Origin: Pseudomonadaceae bacterium UBA836
GTDB taxonomy: Bacteria; Pseudomonadota; Gammaproteobacteria; Pseudomonadales; Pseudomonadaceae
DNA length: 13,350 nucleotides
Direction: 5' to 3'
Assembly: GCA_002296055.1 (NCBI GenBank)
Contig: DBHE01000191.1
Coordinates: forward strand, 1 to 13,350
A program made the position numbers and the translations under genes. This document shows positions 1-5,873 of this stretch, piece after piece. Numbering within the stretch: the first letter of the stretch is position 1; every line of letters starts with the position of its first letter. Below the pieces are notes generated by a model, which was not told where the DNA came from, ran no database searches, and was given only the letters and a program-made list of their open reading frames with translations.

Positions 1-564
1 TTAGATCTTGCCTACCAGGTCGAGGGAGGGAGCCAGAGTGGCTTCGCCTTCCTTCCACTTGGCCGGGCAAACTTCACCCGGGTGAGCAGCGATGTACTGG
101 GCTGCCTTGACCTTGCGGACCATGTCTTCGGCGTTGCGGCCGATACCTTCGGAGGTGATTTCAACAGCTTGAATCACGCCCTGCGGGTCGATGATGAAGG
201 TACCGCGGTTGGCCAGGCCCTGATCTTCGCGCAGAACTTCGAAGTTGCGGCTGATCTGCATGGTCGGGTCACCGATCATGGCGTACTGGATCTTGCCGAT
301 GGTTTCGGAGCTGTCGTGCCACGCTTTGTGGGTGAAGTGGGTGTCGGTGGAGACCGAGTACACTTCAACGCCCATCTTCTGCAGCTCGTCGTAGTAGTCG
401 GCAACGTCGCCCAGCTCAGTCGGGCAAACGAAGGTGAAGTCGGCCGGGTAGAAGAAGAACACTGCCCACTTGCCTTTAACGTCAGCTTCGGTCAGGTCGA
501 AGAACTCGCCGTTCTTGAATGCGGAAGCCTTGAAAGGTTTGATTTCAGTATTGATTACGGACAT
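1..564 (-). CDS. ahpC: Alkyl hydroperoxide reductase subunit C (peroxiredoxin AhpC)
   Basis: Cytosolic typical 2-Cys peroxiredoxin that reduces H2O2, organic peroxides and peroxynitrite; in this family it is normally re-reduced by AhpF. The 187-residue protein has the peroxidatic motif FTFVCPTE with Cys47, Thr44 and Arg120 (LANRGTF), and the resolving Cys166 in GEVCPAKW. Its length and both cysteine positions match E. coli AhpC, and the C-terminal tail (from about residue 153) is the usual conserved AhpC tail. I chose the ATG at 562-564 (protein start [11 protein letters not shown]) because AAGGAG lies 7-8 bases upstream. An in-frame ATG 54 bases further out would add an unconserved extension. 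The gene is complete, with its stop at the window edge, so any ahpF would lie beyond position 1. It is transcribed away from moaC, and an OxyR-type box upstream suggests peroxide induction. The family assignment is very secure. Confidence 0.97.
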   Translation of the reverse strand: MSVINTEIKPFKASAFKNGEFFDLTEADVKGKWAVFFFYPADFTFVCPTELGDVADYYDELQKMGVEVYSVSTDTHFTHKAWHDSSETIGKIQYAMIGDPTMQISRNFEVLREDQGLANRGTFIIDPQGVIQAVEITSEGIGRNAEDMVRKVKAAQYIAAHPGEVCPAKWKEGEATLAPSLDLVGKI

Positions 565-617
565 TGAAAAACTCCTTATCTGAGTCGTTTTCGTCGTTGG
601 TTGAGAAGACAGGAGCA

Positions 618-646
618 ATGGTATGCGCCTGGGCTAAATACTTAAA
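618..646 (-). promoter_or_regulatory. Putative ahpC promoter (weak -35, TACCAT -10)
   Basis: Read on the minus strand, TTTAAG (646-641) and TACCAT (623-618) are separated by 17 bases, giving a start point near 611 and a leader of about 47 nt. The -35 matches only 3 of 6 consensus bases, which is typical of an activator-dependent promoter. The adjacent OxyR-type box ends at -36 relative to this start, the position expected for OxyR activation. This is inferred from spacing; no start-site data are available. Confidence 0.4.
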
Positions 647-683
647 ATAAATTTCAACTAAACCCTGAATAGCTTTTCGCTAT
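647..683 (-). promoter_or_regulatory. OxyR binding site upstream of ahpC
   Basis: The OxyR consensus is four half-sites, ATAG-N7-CTAT-N7-ATAG-N7-CTAT. The plus strand reads ATAA (647-650), N7, CTAA (658-661), N7, ATAG (669-672), N7, CTAT (680-683). That is 14 of 16 conserved bases at exact spacing, with the two distal half-sites perfect. ahpC is a classic OxyR target, and the box sits just upstream of the proposed -35. The site is read directly from the sequence; regulation by OxyR is inferred. Confidence 0.75.
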
Positions 684-818
684 ATAGGCACGCCGCCGCC
701 GATTTCAAGGTGGCAGGGATATCTTGGGGTTATTTTCGTGACGGTTTCAGGGCTGTCCGGTTCTGCCGTACCGAAGATTGCAGTAAAGTAGACCGCAAGT
801 ATTCAAGGGGTTCACTCT

Positions 819-1298
819 ATGCTGACTCATCTGGACGCACAAGGGCGGGCGAACATGGTCGATGTGACCGCCAAGTCTGTTACTCAGCGCGAGGCGGTGG
901 CCGAAACGTTGGTGCGGATGCGTCCCGCGACCCTCGACCTGATTCAGTCGGGCGGGCATCCCAAGGGCGACGTGCTGGCCGTGGCGCGTATCGCCGGTAT
1001 TCAAGCTGCCAAGAAGACCTCTGATTTGATCCCGTTGTGCCATCCGCTGATGCTCACCAGCGTCAAGGTCGAGCTGACACCGCTGCCGCCGGATGCCGTT
1101 TGCATTCAGGCCTGCTGTAAGCTGGCCGGGCAAACAGGCGTCGAAATGGAAGCGCTGACCGCCGCCAGCGTCGCTGCGTTGACCTTGTATGACATGTGCA
1201 AGGCGGTTGATAAGGGCATGGTTATCGAGAGCACGCGTTTGTTGAGCAAATCTGGTGGTAAGAGTGGTGATTATCTGGCACCGGGGCAGGGCACATGA
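819..1298 (+). CDS. moaC: Cyclic pyranopterin monophosphate synthase MoaC
   Basis: Converts the 3',8-cyclo-GTP product of MoaA into cyclic pyranopterin monophosphate (cPMP), the second step of molybdenum cofactor synthesis in the cytosol. The 159-residue length is usual for MoaC. Family motifs are intact: MVDVTAK near residues 13-19, HPKGD (Lys49), DLIPLCHPL (His75), [12 protein letters not shown] (Glu109, Glu111), YDMCKAVDK (Asp125, Lys128) and [11 protein letters not shown] near the C terminus. The ATG at 819 follows an AGGGG-like ribosome site. The gene opens a four-gene operon, and its stop overlaps the moaD start in an ATGA junction. I see no convincing core promoter in the 130 bases upstream, and no Moco-riboswitch-like leader is obvious. 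Identification is very secure. Confidence 0.97.
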   Translation: MLTHLDAQGRANMVDVTAKSVTQREAVAETLVRMRPATLDLIQSGGHPKGDVLAVARIAGIQAAKKTSDLIPLCHPLMLTSVKVELTPLPPDAVCIQACCKLAGQTGVEMEALTAASVAALTLYDMCKAVDKGMVIESTRLLSKSGGKSGDYLAPGQGT

Positions 1299-1543
1299 TT
1301 GATCTGCAGTTTTTCGCACGCTATCGCGATGTGCTGGGCTGCGGCGCGGAGCAACTGCCGTGGGACGACGGTTTGCGAACCTTGGGTGATGTTCGCGACC
1401 GCCTGCTCAGTCGGGGGGAAGCCTGGCAGGTGCTGGCCGAGCCGCGTTTGATGTGCGCTCGCAATCAGGAGCTGTGTGATCTGGCAACCCCGGTGGCCGA
1501 TGGTGACGAAGTTGCCTTTTTTCCGCCGGTGACCGGAGGCTGA
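1295..1543 (+). CDS. moaD: Molybdopterin synthase sulfur-carrier (small) subunit MoaD
   Basis: Ubiquitin-fold sulfur carrier whose C-terminal Gly-Gly is adenylated by MoeB and thiocarboxylated, then donates sulfur to cPMP within the MoaD2-MoaE2 molybdopterin synthase. At 82 residues it has normal MoaD length. It ends [12 protein letters not shown], the hallmark FFPPVxGG tail with the essential terminal di-glycine. Its ATG overlaps the moaC stop by 4 bases, and its stop is one base before the moaE start, so the three genes are probably translationally coupled. The codons for the di-glycine (GGA GGC, 1535-1540) also form the Shine-Dalgarno sequence of moaE. No MoeB homologue is in the window. 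Confidence 0.95.
   Translation: MIDLQFFARYRDVLGCGAEQLPWDDGLRTLGDVRDRLLSRGEAWQVLAEPRLMCARNQELCDLATPVADGDEVAFFPPVTGG
1535..1539 (+). promoter_or_regulatory. moaE Shine-Dalgarno inside the moaD Gly-Gly codons
   Basis: GGAGG lies 5 bases upstream of the moaE ATG at 1545. The same bases are part of GGA-GGC, the last two sense codons of moaD, which encode the catalytically required terminal di-glycine. The ribosome site is therefore inside the preceding gene, and its sequence is partly fixed by protein function. Confidence 0.8.
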
Positions 1544-1544
1544 G

Positions 1545-2015
1545 ATGCGAATCAGCGTACAGACCGCCAGTTTTGATCCGGGCGCGCAGTTGAACCAGCT
1601 GCATGCCGACTACCGTGGCACTGGCGCTGTGGTCGGGTTTGTCGGCTACGTACGTGATTTTAACGATGGCGACCCGGTGAGCGGCATGTGGCTTGAGCAC
1701 TACCCGGGCATGACCGAAAAGGCGCTTGCCGACATCGTTGAACAGGCGCAGGCGCGCTGGCTGTTGCATGAGGTGCATGTGCTGCACCGGGTTGGGCAGC
1801 TGGAGCCGGGCGAGCCGATTGTGTTTGTTGGCGTGGCCAGTGCCCACCGTCAGGCCGCGTTTGAGGCCAACAACTTTATTATGGATTACCTGAAAACCCG
1901 CGCGCCGTTCTGGAAGCGTGAAACGACACCGCAGGGGGAGCGCTGGGTGGACGCCAAACACAGCGATGAGCAGGCGCTAACGCGCTGGCAAGCCTCGGAG
2001 AGTAAACCGTCATGA
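1545..2015 (+). CDS. moaE: Molybdopterin synthase catalytic (large) subunit MoaE
   Basis: Catalytic subunit of molybdopterin synthase. With thiocarboxylated MoaD it inserts the two dithiolene sulfurs into cPMP to give molybdopterin. The 156-residue protein has the conserved [12 protein letters not shown] segment (residues 27-38), the family LEHYPGM segment (50-56), [10 protein letters not shown] (81-90) and [10 protein letters not shown] (99-108). The active-site segment [12 protein letters not shown] contains Lys117 and Lys124, equivalent to the two catalytic lysines of E. coli MoaE. The ATG at 1545 has the ideal GGAGG site at 1535-1539. Its stop overlaps the moaA ATG (ATGA, 2012-2015), indicating translational coupling to the gene that makes the first pathway intermediate. 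All key residues are present. Confidence 0.96.
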   Translation: MRISVQTASFDPGAQLNQLHADYRGTGAVVGFVGYVRDFNDGDPVSGMWLEHYPGMTEKALADIVEQAQARWLLHEVHVLHRVGQLEPGEPIVFVGVASAHRQAAFEANNFIMDYLKTRAPFWKRETTPQGERWVDAKHSDEQALTRWQASESKPS

Positions 2016-2998
2016 GCCTGCACGATGGCCTGGGTCGGCGTATTGAGTACCTGCGACTGTCAGTGACCGACCGTTGCGATTTTCGTTGCGTCTACTGCAT
2101 GGCCGAAGACATGACCTTTCTGCCGCGTGCGCAGATTCTGACCCTGGAAGAGATTGAGCGACTGGCCAGGCTGTTTGTGTCCTTGGGCGTGCGCAAAATT
2201 CGGCTGACCGGCGGGGAGCCGCTGGTCAGGCGCGGCATTGTTGACCTGTGCGCGCGGATCAGCGCGCTGCCCGGGCTGCGCGAGCTGGTGATGACCAGTA
2301 ACGGCTCGCAGTTGGTGAAAATGGCCGAGCCGCTGGCCGCCGCCGGGGTAAAGCGCCTTAACATCAGTCTGGACAGCCTGGACGCTGAGCGCTTTAAGGC
2401 CATTACCCGCACCGGCGAACTGCAGCAGGTGCTCGATGGCATCGAAGCCGCGCGGAAGGCGGGTTTTGAGCGCATCAAGCTGAACACAGTAGTGCTCAAG
2501 GGCCGTAACCACGATGAAGTGCCAGCGCTTACCGAGTACGCCCTGTCGCGCGGGCTGGACATCACCTTTATCGAAGAGATGCCGCTGGGCGACGTGGGCC
2601 GAGAGCGCGGTGAAGCCTACTGCTCCAGCGATGAGGTGCGCGCCATGCTGGCCGAGCAGTATCGGCTGATCGACAGCACCGAGAGCAGTGGCGGGCCGGC
2701 ACGCTATCTGCGCGTGGAGGGTTACCCGGATAGTCGCATTGGCTTTATCTCGCCGCACTCGCACAACTTCTGCGACACCTGTAACCGGGTGCGCCTGACC
2801 ACCGAAGGGCGCCTGCTGCTGTGCCTGGGGCATGAAAATGCGCTGGATATGCGTCGTTTGTTACGCCAGCACCCTACCAGTGATGTGCCGGTGCGTGAGG
2901 CGCTGGAGCGCGCGCTGATGCTTAAGCCAGCGCGCCATGAGTTTGACGTGGGTGGTGAAGTGCAGGTGCTGCGTTTTATGAACGCGACCGGCGGCTAG
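2012..2998 (+). CDS. moaA: GTP 3',8-cyclase MoaA (radical SAM)
   Basis: Radical-SAM enzyme that rearranges GTP to 3',8-cyclo-7,8-dihydro-GTP, the first step of molybdenum cofactor synthesis. The 328-residue protein has the N-terminal SAM-cluster motif CDFRCVYC (Cys22, Cys26, Cys29) after LRLSVTDR. The SAM-binding segment [12 protein letters not shown] follows at about residues 64-75. The second [4Fe-4S] cluster, which holds the substrate, is formed by Cys254, Cys257 and Cys271 ([10 protein letters not shown] followed by LLLCLG). The C terminus ends NATGG, preserving the Gly-Gly that is functionally required in MoaA. It is the last gene of moaCDEA and overlaps moaE by 4 bases. Pseudomonads can carry more than one moaA copy, so this may not be the only one. 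Identification is very secure. Confidence 0.96.
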   Translation: MSLHDGLGRRIEYLRLSVTDRCDFRCVYCMAEDMTFLPRAQILTLEEIERLARLFVSLGVRKIRLTGGEPLVRRGIVDLCARISALPGLRELVMTSNGSQLVKMAEPLAAAGVKRLNISLDSLDAERFKAITRTGELQQVLDGIEAARKAGFERIKLNTVVLKGRNHDEVPALTEYALSRGLDITFIEEMPLGDVGRERGEAYCSSDEVRAMLAEQYRLIDSTESSGGPARYLRVEGYPDSRIGFISPHSHNFCDTCNRVRLTTEGRLLLCLGHENALDMRRLLRQHPTSDVPVREALERALMLKPARHEFDVGGEVQVLRFMNATGG

Positions 2999-3013
2999 GC
3001 GCTCGCTCGCTTA

Positions 3014-3027
3014 TTGATGCTGGTCAA
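3014..3027 (+). promoter_or_regulatory. Anr/FNR box of hemN
   Basis: TTGAT (3014-3018), four bases, then GTCAA (3023-3027) matches 9 of 10 bases of the FNR/Anr consensus TTGAT-N4-ATCAA. Its centre at 3020.5 is exactly 41.5 bases upstream of the start point (about 3062) predicted from the TAGTCT -10 element. This is the class II activation position. Anr control of hemN under low oxygen is established in Pseudomonas; its operation here is inferred. Confidence 0.8.
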
Positions 3028-3049
3028 CAACGTTTTGGTCGAGCCCGCG

Positions 3050-3062
3050 TAGTCTTTCTCAT
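3050..3062 (+). promoter_or_regulatory. hemN promoter -10 region and start point
   Basis: TAGTCT at 3050-3055 fits the first, second and last positions of the -10 consensus. It gives a predicted start point near 3062 and a 22-nt leader before the hemN ATG at 3084. There is no good -35 hexamer, as expected when an Anr dimer bound at -41.5 replaces it. Confidence 0.5.
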
Positions 3063-3083
3063 TATTTGCCGGAGAAAGCCCCC

Positions 3084-4466
3084 ATGCTGCCAACCCTTCG
3101 CTGGGATGCGGACCTGATTCGTCGTTACGACCATGCCGGTCCGCGCTATACCTCCTACCCGACCGCCTTGCAGTTTCACGATGGCGTCAAGCCCATGGAT
3201 TTTCTGCATGCTGTCGACGCCAGTCGAGCGGCCAACCGTCCGTTGTCGTTGTATGTGCACATCCCTTTTTGCGCCAACATTTGCTACTACTGTGGCTGCA
3301 ACAAGGTGGTCACCAAAGACCGTAGTCGCGCCCGTGAGTACCTTGCCTGTTTGGAGCGCGAGATGGAGCTGGTCAGCGCACACCTCGGGCCGGATCAGCT
3401 GGTGGAACAGCTGCACTTTGGCGGCGGTACGCCGACCTTTCTCAGTCATCAGGAGTTGGGCGAGCTGATGGCGGCGCTGCGCCGCAACTTCAAGTTGCAT
3501 GATGATGATATCGGTGACTACAGCATCGAAATTGACCCCCGCGAGGCGGACTGGGCGACCATGGGCCTGTTGCGTGAGCTGGGCTTCAATCGCGTCAGCT
3601 TTGGTGTGCAGGACCTGGACCCGGAGGTGCAGCGCGCGGTCAATCGGCTGCAATCGCTGGAGCAGACTCAGACCGTGATGGACGCGGCCCGCACCCTGGC
3701 TTACCGGTCGATCAATATTGATCTGATCTACGGGCTGCCCAAGCAGACGCCCGAGCGTTTCGCCCGCACCGTTGAATCGATTATCGAGCTCAAACCTGAT
3801 CGCTTGTCGGTGTTCAACTATGCGCACTTGCCTGAACGCTTTATGCCGCAGCGGCGCATCAACAGTGCCGACTTGCCGGCACCCGCGCAGAAGCTGGAGA
3901 TGTTCGAGAACAGCGTGCGCCAACTGATGGATGCAGGCTACCGCTATATCGGCATGGATCACTTTGCGCTGCCCGACGACAGCCTCAGCGTGGCGCAGGA
4001 AAATGGCGAGCTGCAGCGCAACTTTCAGGGTTACACCACCCATGGTCATTGCGACCTGATCGGCTTGGGGGTGTCATCTATCAGTCAGGTGGGTGATCTG
4101 TACAGCCAGAACTCAGCTGATCTCAAGGTCTACCAACAGTCCCTGCAGCAGGACGTTCTGGCGACCCGGCGGGGGCTGGTCTGCCACACCGACGATGTGA
4201 TTCGTCGCGCGGTGATCAGCCAGCTGATCTGCCATTTCAGCCTCAGCTTCAGCGATATCGAGCAGCGCTTTGGCATCGACTTTCACGAGTACTTTGCCGG
4301 TTGCCTGCCGATGCTGGAGCAGATGGCGCGTGACGGCCTGCTTATCCTCACGCCAGGCGGTATTCGGGTGCTGGCGGCGGGGCGGCTGCTGGTGCGCTCG
4401 ATCTGCATGCTGTTTGATGCCTACCAGAGCGAGCTGAGCCAGCAGCGCTTCTCGCGGATTATCTAG
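3084..4466 (+). CDS. hemN: Oxygen-independent coproporphyrinogen III dehydrogenase HemN
   Basis: Cytosolic radical-SAM enzyme that decarboxylates coproporphyrinogen III to protoporphyrinogen IX without oxygen, maintaining haem supply under anaerobic or microaerobic conditions. The 460-residue protein matches true HemN length, longer than HemW-type relatives. It begins WDADLIRRYDHAGPRYTSYPT. The cluster motif PFCANICYYCGCNK carries Cys63, Cys67, Cys70 and Cys72, the HemN-specific CxxxCxxCxC pattern. GGGTPT (113-118), YGLPKQT and the C-terminal ICMLFDAY segment are also present, ending in RFSRII. I chose the ATG at 3084 because GGAGAAAG starts at 3071 and the protein then begins like the family. 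A TTG 18 bases upstream is less likely. It lies 85 bases after moaA but has its own Anr-type promoter. Confidence 0.96.
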   Translation: MLPTLRWDADLIRRYDHAGPRYTSYPTALQFHDGVKPMDFLHAVDASRAANRPLSLYVHIPFCANICYYCGCNKVVTKDRSRAREYLACLEREMELVSAHLGPDQLVEQLHFGGGTPTFLSHQELGELMAALRRNFKLHDDDIGDYSIEIDPREADWATMGLLRELGFNRVSFGVQDLDPEVQRAVNRLQSLEQTQTVMDAARTLAYRSINIDLIYGLPKQTPERFARTVESIIELKPDRLSVFNYAHLPERFMPQRRINSADLPAPAQKLEMFENSVRQLMDAGYRYIGMDHFALPDDSLSVAQENGELQRNFQGYTTHGHCDLIGLGVSSISQVGDLYSQNSADLKVYQQSLQQDVLATRRGLVCHTDDVIRRAVISQLICHFSLSFSDIEQRFGIDFHEYFAGCLPMLEQMARDGLLILTPGGIRVLAAGRLLVRSICMLFDAYQSELSQQRFSRII

Positions 4467-4487
4467 ACTCTGGCTAGCCGAACCTCC

Positions 4488-4530
4488 CCCTCTGCCTGCT
4501 ATGCTGCGGGCAGATTAGGGCGGCAGAGGG
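4488..4530 (+). other. Inverted repeat overlapping the ribosome site of the next gene
   Basis: CCCTCTGCC (4488-4496) is the exact reverse complement of GGCAGAGGG (4522-4530). An alternative smaller hairpin pairs TCTGCC (4491-4496) with GGCAGA (4509-4514). The right arm contains AGAGGG, the only plausible Shine-Dalgarno sequence for the ATG at 4537, so folding could hide it. There is no T-run after the stem, so it is not a typical intrinsic terminator for hemN. The pairing is seen in the sequence; any control role is speculative. Confidence 0.35.
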
Positions 4531-4536
4531 CTGGCT

Positions 4537-5730
4537 ATGAAGGTGTTGAAAGAGCGCTGCGGGCAACGCCGCCTGCTGCTGTTGCTGGTTGTCACTCTGC
4601 TGGTGCTGCTGTCGTGGCTGGGGCAGGGGGATCGCAGTTCAGCCGCTCATCTGGACGCCTCGCTGTTGCAGGCCTCGCTCGCTTTTGCCTCCGCTCGCGC
4701 GCTCAACGCGCTCATTTCGGTGTTGCAGTCCACCACTATCAGTTTCAGCCTGTTTGGCGGTGTTGCCGTCACACTGGGTGAAATGCTCGACCCTTTCAAC
4801 GATCTTATCGAACAGTACGCCTACCTCATGCAATGGGCTATCGGCTCGCTGTTGGCGCAGAAAATATTGCTTGGTCTGGTGGGGCAGACGTTCTTCAAAT
4901 GGCTTTTGACGTTGTCTGCGGTACTGTTGGGCGCCTCGCTCTGGGTGCGCGGCGGGCGTCATGCGGGCTTGTTCCTGCGGCTGTTTCTGGTGATCGCCTT
5001 TCTGCGCTTTGTATTGGTGGCGGTGGTGCTGATCAATGGCGAGGTGGATCGTTGGTATCTAGCGCAACAGAGCCGTGAGCAAATTGGCCTGCTGGATCGC
5101 CTGCCGGGTGAGGTCGAAGTGCTCGGCGCCGATACCGGGGCCGAAGCTGCGATGCTGGGAGGCTCGGCGGCAGAGCAGGCGCTGGACAACCAGCTTGCCA
5201 TGCTGGACGGGCAACGCAGCCGCCTGGTTATCGCCCAGCGTGAAGCCGGCAAGGCCGTGAGCCAGCAGCGTGAGGCGCTGACCAGCCTGGAGCAACAACT
5301 GGAGTGGTCCGAGCGCCTCAACCCCTTCGCCGAGGTGCCGGCCAGAGAGGCGGCTGCGAAGCAGTTGGCGATGCTGCGTGACAGCTACCAGGCTATCAGC
5401 CGGGAGCTGAGTGAGGTCGAACAGCAAAGAGCCCGGGTGTTGAAAGAGCGAGCGGCCCTGCCCGCTGAGGGTGACAGTAGCTGGCGCGGCCTGGGCGAGC
5501 AGTTGGCAAAGGTCGGGGACCCGCAGACCTATCTGGCAATCAAGCAAGCGCTGGATGACGCTGTCGACAGCGTGCTGCAGGTGATGACGCTGTTTGTTTT
5601 GCGTACGTTAATTCTGCCATTGCTGTTCTTCTACCTGCTGCTGCGTGGCTGGCGCTGGCTCTGGCAGCTGGATGTAGAGCGACTGCTGGGCGGGCCCGGT
5701 GCTCAACCCGGTCGCGTGCCTGCAGCCTGA
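4537..5730 (+). CDS. Uncharacterised multi-pass inner-membrane protein with coiled-coil loop
   Basis: I do not recognise a named gene. The 397-residue protein starts with a basic N terminus (KERCGQRR) and a strong hydrophobic helix at about residues 12-29. An amphipathic or hydrophobic stretch at 52-80 and the motif GEMLDPFNDLIEQY (81-94) follow. More hydrophobic segments lie near 97-117, 120-137 and 144-167. Residues about 205-305 are rich in Glu, Gln, Arg, Ala and Leu with heptad-like spacing, consistent with a long coiled coil. A final hydrophobic helix spans about 345-370, followed by WRWLWQLDVERLLGG. The GE-LDP-NDL-EQ motif resembles one I associate with conserved hypothetical membrane proteins of proteobacteria; no function is known to me. 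The ATG at 4537 has AGAGGG six bases upstream. No domain indicates transport or catalysis. Confidence 0.8.
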   Translation: MKVLKERCGQRRLLLLLVVTLLVLLSWLGQGDRSSAAHLDASLLQASLAFASARALNALISVLQSTTISFSLFGGVAVTLGEMLDPFNDLIEQYAYLMQWAIGSLLAQKILLGLVGQTFFKWLLTLSAVLLGASLWVRGGRHAGLFLRLFLVIAFLRFVLVAVVLINGEVDRWYLAQQSREQIGLLDRLPGEVEVLGADTGAEAAMLGGSAAEQALDNQLAMLDGQRSRLVIAQREAGKAVSQQREALTSLEQQLEWSERLNPFAEVPAREAAAKQLAMLRDSYQAISRELSEVEQQRARVLKERAALPAEGDSSWRGLGEQLAKVGDPQTYLAIKQALDDAVDSVLQVMTLFVLRTLILPLLFFYLLLRGWRWLWQLDVERLLGGPGAQPGRVPAA

Positions 5731-5788
5731 TTTCTGCGTGATGGCATTAGGTCATCTAGTATTGGAAAGGTCGACTGGGCGCTGGTAG

Positions 5789-5815
5789 TAAAGTTTCCGA
5801 CTTCCGGGACGACAT
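5789..5815 (+). promoter_or_regulatory. Sigma-28 (FliA) promoter of the chemoreceptor gene
   Basis: TAAAGTTT at 5789-5796 matches the FliA -35 consensus at 8 of 8 bases. After exactly 11 bases, GACGACAT (5808-5815) matches GCCGATAA at 5 of 8, keeping the important G-CGA core. The predicted start point is near 5822, about 50 bases before the chemoreceptor ATG. FliA control is usual for chemoreceptors and other late flagellar genes. Regulation here is inferred. Confidence 0.7.
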
Positions 5816-5873
5816 AAAGGAAGCGCGGACTAAAACCGCATGCCCTCTGGCTCTCTTTCCGAGGCACCGTCCA

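Noticed and set aside
562..618. A longer AhpC starting at the ATG at 616-618.
   Set aside because: The extra 18 residues are not part of the conserved family N terminus, and the inner ATG has the AAGGAG ribosome site.
676..688. TCGCTATATA resembles one half of an E. coli ModE site, between ahpC and the moa operon.
   Set aside because: Only one half is present; the required inverted half-site after six bases is absent. The bases are better explained by the distal OxyR half-sites, and CTATATAG occurs easily by chance in this AT-rich stretch.
704..726. A sigma-54-like TGGCAGG element upstream of moaC.
   Set aside because: No GC of the -12 element (TTGC) follows at the required spacing.
2999..3013. 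A terminator for the moa operon after moaA.
   Set aside because: The short GC-rich stretch has no stable stem plus T-run, so no terminator can be supported.
3066..3083. A TTG start for HemN 18 bases upstream of the chosen ATG.
   Set aside because: It would lie only 4 bases from the predicted transcript start and would include the GGAG ribosome site as coding sequence; the ATG at 3084 matches the family N terminus.
3024..4049. A 341-codon open frame antisense to hemN.
   Set aside because: It lies wholly opposite a well-supported gene in GC-rich DNA where antisense frames stay open by codon bias. The protein is His/Gln-rich without domains or a ribosome site.
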